From positions 1-17,275 of the forward strand of contig DXRF01000033.1 of the NCBI GenBank assembly GCA_019411205.1: DNA of 17,275 bases, given 5' to 3'. The DNA comes from Parabacteroides sp. Its GTDB lineage: Bacteria; Bacteroidota; Bacteroidia; Bacteroidales; Tannerellaceae. Below are positions 9,601 to 13,999 of this stretch, piece by piece; position 1 is the first letter of the stretch; each line of letters opens with the position of its first letter. The position numbers were made by a program, and so were the translations under genes. The notes below the pieces were generated by a model. It ran no database searches and was not told the DNA's origin. It was given only the letters and a program-made list of their open reading frames with translations.

Positions 9601-9846
9601 ATAAGAGAATACCAAGATGGCTTTGCTTCCTTTTACAAAAACACTGTACTTTCCATCTACATCTGTGATGGAACCATTGGTTGTTCCCTTTTCCATCACA
9701 TTCACACCAATCAAAGTTTCACCTGACTGGTCTTTTACGATACCGGTGATTGTCACATTCTGAGCAAAAGACTGAACAGCAAACAGTCCTAACAGAATTG
9801 ATATCAAACCGAATCGTAGCAAAAAATCCAAATTACACTTTTGCAT
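6688..9846 (-). CDS. SusC/RagA-family TonB-linked outer-membrane transporter
   Basis: TonB-dependent outer-membrane transporter (1052 residues, normal length) that imports oligosaccharides or other nutrients with the adjacent SusD. In order: signal peptide (1-29, ending QSFAQ), carboxypeptidase-regulatory-like domain (about 33-115), TonB-box-like EEVVVIGYG, plug domain (about 120-240, with VQIRGKNTL, YVLDGVIF, LKDASSVAVYGAKAANGV), then a 22-strand-type barrel ending NISFNFTL. There is no N-terminal STN domain, the part through which some SusC proteins signal to anti-sigma factors, so regulation by another route is expected. That fits the invertible promoter upstream. It is paralogous to the truncated copy at 44-1921 (roughly three quarters identical by eye in the shared N-terminal part). 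The leader to the ATG is about 140 bp from the nearer inverted repeat. Confidence 0.96.
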   Translation of the reverse strand: MQKCNLDFLLRFGLISILLGLFAVQSFAQNVTITGIVKDQSGETLIGVNVMEKGTTNGSITDVDGKYSVFVKGSKAILVFSYIGYLSQEMAVGNQKTINVTMKEDTEELEEVVVIGYGTAKKRDLTGAISTVKAENLEKETPRSVQDLLRANAPGVSIGASVNADGSTSVQIRGKNTLSAGSSPLYVLDGVIFNGDLSDINPMDIQSIDVLKDASSVAVYGAKAANGVIAITTKKGKTGKPVVNFNANWGWVQANSVPKVVDGAGFVKFRQEYSESLLTQDELAAKKGMYNDPRTLSGLGVDPLTWFNYDQSTPVSTVPSEEQMLTTWLGRLNFKNIEIQNYLNGVETDWTDLVFQTGFQQDYTASISNRTDNFSYFWSMGYADREGVKTGDHFKTFRTRLNLESKVTDFLTIGLNSSFGTKDKGALSADVGQRMNNSPYTTNEIDNPDSPYRMYPSGDNNTKNPFFDNLYRDRKNMEHKLNANIYAIVKLPFGFEYQMNFNPYYKWYEYYNHESAQHPEWAGEGGKSERRTEKTFNWQVDNIVRWKKEFGEGHRFEATFLQNAEKGQYWKTVAKASQFTPSDILGYHNIGAGTVPVVSSDDTYKTGDALMGRLFYSFKDKYMLTASARRDGYSAFGQMNPRATFPAVALGWVFTSEKFMEPAGSWLNYGKLRLSWGQNGNRDIGQYDALASLNSSLHPYIGQNGNIYLTSQIYVNRMANTNLKWERTGSYNIGLDYSLFNDRLRGSMETYVTETTDLLVNRALPSILGFADVKANLGKLANKGFELSLNGDIIRTNDFTWTSSASFSFNRRKLKSLYGDMEDILDENGNLIGQKEKDDPKNKWFIGHDPDQIWNYEFGGVWQLGQEEEAAKYGCKPGDFHYIDQDGNGVLDDADKTFQGYLTPRFFWSWRNEFIYKDLSLSFMMYSDVGHYDYYNLASNSGGMFDRYTTYDQPRWTRENPSNEYGRIGSYRFADYYKKKTFIRMDNITLSYGVPKAFLKKFKVENMRISLSARNPFTITGWDYFDVEATKKNRDDGAYGMRSYNISFNFTL

Positions 9847-9986
9847 TTTGATTTAGGTAATATATTAGACATAAAAAACTGCTAAAGAAATTTTTTCATC
9901 AAGACTTTTACTGTCAACAGAGGATCAAAATGAAATTTTTGAAAACAAAAACAAAAACATTATGATATTACAATTAATTTATACCT

Positions 9987-10007
9987 TAGTTCTAAGGGAA
10001 CTATGGC
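9987..10007 (+). repeat. Left inverted-repeat arm of invertible promoter
   Basis: The core is TAGTTCTAAGGGAAC, then TA, then TGGC. Within the arm, AGTTC-TAAGG-GAACT (9988-10002) is itself a perfect 5-5-5 dyad, as expected for a site bound by two recombinase monomers with exchange in the centre. Confidence 0.8.
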
Positions 10008-10045
10008 GATACAAATCGCTTTTTTGTCCAAATAGAAACATTTAA

Positions 10046-10078
10046 TTTGCATTTGTTTAAAAAAAATGCGTATGTTTG
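10046..10078 (+). promoter_or_regulatory. Bacteroidota promoter inside the invertible segment
   Basis: A -33 TTTG (10046-10049), 21 bp, then a -7 TATGTTTG (10071-10078) match the TTTG / TAnnTTTG consensus; a second TTTG lies at 10052-10055. Transcription would start near 10085 and run rightwards, away from susC, in the orientation given here. No CAAAnnTA (a minus-strand -7) is found inside the segment. Confidence 0.7.
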
Positions 10079-10130
10079 CGATCACAAACGACAAAATCTT
10101 GAGTGATTGTTAATTTTTTATCTAATAAAT

Positions 10131-10151
10131 GCCACTGTTCCCTTAGAACTA
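10131..10151 (-). repeat. Right inverted-repeat arm of invertible promoter
   Basis: Reverse complement of the left arm: GCCA, CT, then GTTCCCTTAGAACTA. It differs from the left arm only at the two positions next to the GCCA/TGGC block. Its inner dyad is 4 of 5 (AGTTC with GAACA). Confidence 0.8.
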
Positions 10152-10349
10152 CAGAAGAATAAATAATCGCATGTGGTTTTCTCTAAACATTCCTTTGTCT
10201 GAAGACGGGGTATCTATTGAGTGGTCTTTCACATCATACCTGCATTTTGGCATGATTCCTTTACTTTATCAATGACTTTTAAAAATTACGCCATTGGGAT
10301 ATGCCCCATACCCAATACGGAATATAGCCGGCGCCGACCGGCAGATAAG

Positions 10350-10418
10350 AGACTGTCCCAATGACAGGACTCTATGTGGTCTGAATAGAGTCCTGCCATT
10401 GGGACAGTCTTGTTTTTT
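10350..10418 (+). terminator. Large hairpin terminator facing the OFF-orientation promoter
   Basis: A 26-bp stem with a single mismatch (10350-10375 with 10385-10410, starting AGACTGTCCCAATG) closes a 9-nt loop and is followed by TGTTTTTT on the plus strand. On the minus strand no T-run follows, so it works mainly on rightward transcription. The only rightward promoter upstream is the one in the invertible segment, so this terminator would end the OFF-state transcript at about 330 nt. Confidence 0.8.
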
Positions 10419-10420
10419 GG

Positions 10421-10443
10421 AAAAATCCTGATGGATAATCAGG
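10421..10443 (-). terminator. Terminator of the amidase operon
   Basis: On the minus strand CCTGAT-TATCC-ATCAGG is followed by ATTTTT. It lies 26 bp after the stop of the amidase gene and end to end with the opposing terminator at 10350-10418. Confidence 0.65.
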
Positions 10444-10469
10444 TTTGCAGCCTGTTCACCGAGGTTTCA

Positions 10470-11261
10470 TTACGGCTTGACTTTGATATCAAACAGATCT
10501 GCATCCTTCCATGCGGGAAATTTTGTTCTCAAATCTTCCAGGTCGGCGCGGACAAGCGTACACGTGCGGGTGACCTCTTCGCGCTTGCCGGCATCTGCCA
10601 GCTTTTTGCCTTTCGGCGAGAAGATCATAGAATCGCCCCGGTAGACGAAGCCCTTGCCGTCGATTCCCACACGGTTCACCCCGCAGACATACGCCATGTT
10701 CTCCAAGGCACGTGCCTGGAGCAGCGTCTTCCAAACTTTCTTACGCGCTTCGGGCCAGTTGGCGACATAGATCAGCAGGTCGTATTCGTTGTTCATGTTA
10801 CGGCTCCAAACCGGGAAACGAAGATCATAGCAGACTTGCAAACAGATATTCCAGTCCTTATATCGTATGATCGGCCGTTTATCTCCGGCTGTGAAATGCC
10901 GGTCTTCGCCTGCCATCCGGAATAAATGCCGTTTGTCATACAAATGGGTGTCACCTTCGGGCGTGACGAAAAAAGCGCGGTTGAAATATTTCCCGTCTTC
11001 TTTTGCAATGAAACTGCCGGCCACGGCAATCTTATATTTCTTCGCCCACCCTTTTATGGTAGAAATAGTAGGCCCGTCCATCGTGTCGGCCAGCTTTTCC
11101 ACTTCCATAGAGAAACCCGTCGTAAACGTTTCCGGCAAAATGGCTATATCCGTTTTACCGCTAACCCGCCGGAGCAGTTCTCCATAATAACCCAGGTTCT
11201 CATCTCTATCCTCCCAAATAATATGGGACTGGACCATACTGATACGCAAATTGTCTGCCAT
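10470..11261 (-). CDS. Carbon-nitrogen hydrolase, nitrilase superfamily (omega-amidase-like)
   Basis: Cytoplasmic amidase with the Glu-Lys-Cys catalytic triad of the nitrilase superfamily: Glu44 in LPETF, Lys110 in YDKRHLF and Cys144 in LQVCYDLRFPVW. The TGFSM segment after the Glu and the CYDLRFP block resemble the YafV/Nit2 omega-amidase branch, which hydrolyses alpha-ketoglutaramate or clears dead-end amides such as deaminated glutathione. The exact substrate is inferred. At 263 residues it is normal length. I chose ATG at 11261, giving MADNLRISMVQ and a 4-bp gap from the upstream gene. A TTG at 11279 in the same frame would overlap that gene by 14 bp and adds nothing conserved. It is the last gene of a three-gene operon. 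Confidence 0.88.
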   Translation of the reverse strand: MADNLRISMVQSHIIWEDRDENLGYYGELLRRVSGKTDIAILPETFTTGFSMEVEKLADTMDGPTISTIKGWAKKYKIAVAGSFIAKEDGKYFNRAFFVTPEGDTHLYDKRHLFRMAGEDRHFTAGDKRPIIRYKDWNICLQVCYDLRFPVWSRNMNNEYDLLIYVANWPEARKKVWKTLLQARALENMAYVCGVNRVGIDGKGFVYRGDSMIFSPKGKKLADAGKREEVTRTCTLVRADLEDLRTKFPAWKDADLFDIKVKP

Positions 11262-11265
11262 AATA

Positions 11266-11811
11266 TTAAATTTGAACAAAGTTTTCCGGGTGACAAGCTG
11301 TCACTTCTCTATAATGCTCACGGATATCACGGATATCTTTATCCGCATCACCCGTAGGATAGAATACTCCTTTAAAACCGGCTTCTTTCTTTTTGTAGTC
11401 GAAATAGGCCAGCAGGATAGGCACATTGGCTTTTTGTGCGATATAGTAGAAGCCCTTTTTCCAGTCATCCACCCGTTTGCGCGTACCTTCAGGAGTCACG
11501 GCCAGCTGAAATTCTTTCCGCCGATTGAACTGGTCCACCATCTGGTCCGTCACCGAAGTCCGCCTACTGCGGTCAACAGGCACGCCCCCCAACCAGTCGA
11601 ACAACAGGTTGAACGGGAAAAAGAACCATTCCTTCTTAATCAGGAAACTGGCATTACGGCCAATCGAGGTATAAAACAGTTTTCCTACGATAAAATCCCA
11701 ATTGCTGGTATGCGGAGCCACACATATCACACATTTAGGCACATCCTCGACTACCGGCCCAAGTTTCCAGCCGGCCAAACGAAGAAGTGCCTTACTTATA
11801 GCTTTCTTCAT
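11266..11811 (-). CDS. PlsC-like 1-acylglycerol-phosphate acyltransferase family protein
   Basis: Membrane-associated acyltransferase (181 residues) of the lysophosphatidate acyltransferase family. It shows the catalytic HX4D motif as HTSNWD (His34-Asp39), the GGVPVDRS block (75-82) and the substrate-binding PEGTR block (107-111). It is shorter than typical PlsC (about 240), lacks a long N-terminal membrane anchor, and has HTSNWD rather than the usual NHxSxxD, so it belongs to a divergent short branch. The natural acceptor (lysophosphatidate or another lysolipid) is uncertain. Middle gene of the operon: 10 bp after the hypothetical gene, 4 bp before the amidase. Confidence 0.85.
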   Translation of the reverse strand: MKKAISKALLRLAGWKLGPVVEDVPKCVICVAPHTSNWDFIVGKLFYTSIGRNASFLIKKEWFFFPFNLLFDWLGGVPVDRSRRTSVTDQMVDQFNRRKEFQLAVTPEGTRKRVDDWKKGFYYIAQKANVPILLAYFDYKKKEAGFKGVFYPTGDADKDIRDIREHYREVTACHPENFVQI

Positions 11812-11821
11812 TCTTTACTTT

Positions 11822-12106
11822 CTATTTGCTCAACTCTCCGATTTCAACTGCGATTGCGTTTATTTCCGTTTGCAGGTCCGCCCGCAATTTACGGTAATAT
11901 TCTTTCACCCGTTTTTTGTTTTCTGTTCCGTCCGGACGGTTGGCACGACGAATAAATTCATCTTGCATATCGAGTACTCTCGCCATCACCACATCGGCTT
12001 TCTCCGAATCGACACCCGGGAGATACAGCTTACAAAACAATGTTTCCGAAAATAAATCGCCAGCCACATAGCTGATGTCTTTCTTTAAAATTCTTCTTTT
12101 AGCCAT
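11822..12106 (-). CDS. Small conserved-looking hypothetical protein
   Basis: 94 residues, not a family I can name with a function. It starts MAKRRILKKDISYVAGDLF and has a charged, probably helical C-terminal half (RANRPDGTENKKRVKEYYRKLRADL is the region, about 54-78) with no signal peptide or membrane segment, so it is likely cytoplasmic. A matching promoter upstream and a 10-bp gap to the next gene support that it is real and leads the operon. Confidence 0.75.
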   Translation of the reverse strand: MAKRRILKKDISYVAGDLFSETLFCKLYLPGVDSEKADVVMARVLDMQDEFIRRANRPDGTENKKRVKEYYRKLRADLQTEINAIAVEIGELSK

Positions 12107-12129
12107 AATTGTTTACATTAAAATATCTA

Positions 12130-12159
12130 CAAATCTACATAATTCATTCATTAAACAAG
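12130..12159 (-). promoter_or_regulatory. Promoter of the hypothetical-PlsC-amidase operon
   Basis: On the minus strand the -7 element is TAGATTTG (12130-12137), with a CTTG in the -33 position (12156-12159) 18 bp upstream. It is divergent to the glycogen synthase promoter, and the two -33 elements are only 7 bp apart, so the two units may influence each other. Confidence 0.6.
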
Positions 12160-12166
12160 CCTTATA

Positions 12167-12197
12167 GTTGAAAAAAAGACAAAAATTCGTATCTTTG
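12167..12197 (+). promoter_or_regulatory. Promoter of glycogen synthase gene
   Basis: GTTG (12167-12170), 19 bp, then TATCTTTG (12190-12197), a full match to the TAnnTTTG -7 element. It predicts a leader of about 30 nt before the ATG at 12234. Confidence 0.7.
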
Positions 12198-12233
12198 CCC
12201 CCTCAAAATATCTGATTATAAACAAAATCGTTT

Positions 12234-13892
12234 ATGGATAATAATACAACAACGCCAGAATTTCTTTTCGAGAGCAGTTGGGAAGTTTGTAACAAAGTAG
12301 GTGGTATTTATACCGTCCTTTCAACGAAAGCTCATACGTTACAACAATCATTTAAAGACAAGCTGATCTTTATAGGACCCGATGTGTGGGACAATACAAA
12401 CGCTCCCGACTTCATTGAAGACGATGTTCTGTTTGCTGACTGGAAAACTTATACGAAGACCACTGAAAACCTGAAAGTAAAAGTAGGCCGATGGAACGTT
12501 CCGGGGACACCCCCTGTAATCCTGGTCGATTTCAAGCCTTTCTTCAAAGAAAGAGATTCTTTTTTCTACTCGATGTGGGAAAGTTTCCGTGTAGACTCGA
12601 TCCATGCATATGGCGACTACGACGAATCTTGCATCTTCGCCTACGCAGTGGGTAAGGTAATCGAAAGTTTCTATCATTTTTACAAGCTGGAAAACAAAAA
12701 GGTTGCCGCTCTGTTCAATGAATGGATGCTGGGAATGGGTGCACTTTACATCCAAAAGCAACTCCCGGCCATCGCAACGCTCTTCACAACACATGCTACT
12801 TCTATCGGCCGCTCCATCGCCGGCAACAACAAGGCCCTGTATGCTTATATGGACGGCTACAACGGTGACCAGATGGCCGGAGAGCTGAATATGGAAGCGA
12901 AACATTCATTGGAAAAACAGACGGCCTTGCATGTGGACTGCTTTACGACAGTGAGTGACATCACTGCCCGCGAGTGTAAACAATTGCTGGACAAATCACC
13001 GGACATCGTCACGCCGAACGGCTTCGAACCCAACTTCGTCCCGGCCGACGAGGAATACGACAAGAAGCGTACGGCTGCCCGCCTCGATCTGCTCAACGTC
13101 GCAGAGAAACTGCTCGGATGCCCCATCTCACCGGATGCATTCCTGGTTTCCACCAGTGGCCGCTACGAATACCGCAACAAAGGTATCGACGTCTTTATCG
13201 AAGCGATGAACCGGGTGCGCACTTCCGGCAGGCTCCAGCGCGAAGTCGTTGCCTTCATCATGGTTCCGGCTTGGGTACGCGATGCACGTGCAGACCTGAA
13301 AGAAGTCATCGACAAGAACATACGCACCACCTCGCCCATGCAAATGCCATTCGTCACGCATTGGCTGAATCAGATGGAACAGGACAAGGTGCTGAACTAT
13401 ATCTCCCATGCCGGCTTCACCAATTCAGCGACCGACAAGTTGAAGATCATTTTTGTGCCTTGCTACCTGGACGGACGCGACGGTATCCTCAACAAACCCT
13501 ACTACGATCTGCTGATCGGTATGGATGCGACCGTCTATCCCTCCTATTACGAACCTTGGGGATACACTCCGCTGGAAAGTATCGCATTCGGGATTCCGAC
13601 CATTACCACCGATCTTGCCGGTTTCGGCCTATGGGCTAAGAAGCATGTGACAGGCAACAACATCAGTGAAGGCGTAGCCGTCGTGAACCGTGACGATTTT
13701 AATTATTTCGAAGTAGCAGATGCCATCACGTCTTCGATTCTGGCACTTGCGGGAAAGGACAAAAACGAAATGGCAGAAATCCGGAAACGCAGTTTCTGCC
13801 TGGCGGCACAAGCAGAATGGAGCAAATTCATTGTCTACTATGAAGAGGCTTTCAGGATCGCTTTGGAGCATGCGAGCAAAAGAAATAATTAA
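12234..13892 (+). CDS. Glycogen synthase, GT3 family (eukaryote-like)
   Basis: Cytoplasmic retaining glycosyltransferase that lengthens alpha-1,4-glucan from a sugar nucleotide. The sequence fits the GT3 (animal/fungal) family rather than bacterial GT5 GlgA: the N-terminus has WEVCNKVGGIYTVL (16-29), the middle has GRYEYRNKGIDVFIEA (from about 309, Arg310 and Lys316), and the C-terminal domain has the E-x7-E motif YYEPWGYTPLE with Glu440 and Glu448. GT3 members use UDP-glucose, so that donor is inferred. At 552 residues it is shorter than the animal enzymes and lacks their terminal phosphorylation extensions, as usual in Bacteroidota. The phosphorylase gene follows 107 bp later with its own promoter element. 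Confidence 0.93.
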   Translation: MDNNTTTPEFLFESSWEVCNKVGGIYTVLSTKAHTLQQSFKDKLIFIGPDVWDNTNAPDFIEDDVLFADWKTYTKTTENLKVKVGRWNVPGTPPVILVDFKPFFKERDSFFYSMWESFRVDSIHAYGDYDESCIFAYAVGKVIESFYHFYKLENKKVAALFNEWMLGMGALYIQKQLPAIATLFTTHATSIGRSIAGNNKALYAYMDGYNGDQMAGELNMEAKHSLEKQTALHVDCFTTVSDITARECKQLLDKSPDIVTPNGFEPNFVPADEEYDKKRTAARLDLLNVAEKLLGCPISPDAFLVSTSGRYEYRNKGIDVFIEAMNRVRTSGRLQREVVAFIMVPAWVRDARADLKEVIDKNIRTTSPMQMPFVTHWLNQMEQDKVLNYISHAGFTNSATDKLKIIFVPCYLDGRDGILNKPYYDLLIGMDATVYPSYYEPWGYTPLESIAFGIPTITTDLAGFGLWAKKHVTGNNISEGVAVVNRDDFNYFEVADAITSSILALAGKDKNEMAEIRKRSFCLAAQAEWSKFIVYYEEAFRIALEHASKRNN

Positions 13893-13921
13893 AATACGCT
13901 CATAATTAAATAGATAATCTC

Positions 13922-13929
13922 TATCTTTG
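13922..13929 (+). promoter_or_regulatory. Candidate -7 element for the alpha-glucan phosphorylase gene
   Basis: TATCTTTG, the same octamer as in the glycogen synthase promoter, 70 bp before the ATG at 14000. No TTTG is found at the -33 position, so readthrough from the synthase gene may also contribute. The shared octamer suggests coordinated basal expression. Confidence 0.5.
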
Positions 13930-13999
13930 CAACGTTTTAGACAGAATAGAGATGATACAATAATAAAATAGAAATTGAAACATTTTAAACTTCACAATA

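Larger units (their letters stand above)
9987..10151. promoter_or_regulatory. Probable invertible (phase-variable) promoter segment, OFF orientation
   Basis: Two 21-bp arms in inverted orientation (9987-10007 and 10131-10151) enclose 123 bp. They match at 19 of 21 positions, 15 of them consecutive. The only good Bacteroidota promoter between them points right, away from susC. Flipping the segment would put its -7 element at about 10060-10067 on the minus strand, roughly 210 bp upstream of the susC ATG. Size, repeat length and placement before a susC-susD pair match the invertible promoters known from Bacteroides and Parabacteroides. No recombinase gene is in the window, so a trans-acting invertase is inferred. 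Confidence 0.8.
9847..10469. other. Regulatory intergenic region of the susC-susD operon
   Basis: About 620 bp without a convincing gene. From susC outward it holds an AT-rich leader (9847-9986), an invertible promoter segment (9987-10151), a plain stretch (10152-10340) with one 34-codon open frame at 10171-10275, a large plus-strand terminator (10350-10418), and a minus-strand terminator of the neighbouring operon (10421-10443). Confidence 0.7.

Noticed and set aside
10293..10316. Hairpin ATTGGGATATG-CCC-CATACCCAAT
   Set aside because: It needs one bulge, has no T-run directly after it on either strand, and a better terminator lies next to it; no role can be assigned.
11262..11279. TTG start extending the amidase by six residues
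   Set aside because: It overlaps the upstream gene by 14 bp, while the in-frame ATG at 11261 gives the usual family N-terminus and a 4-bp gap.
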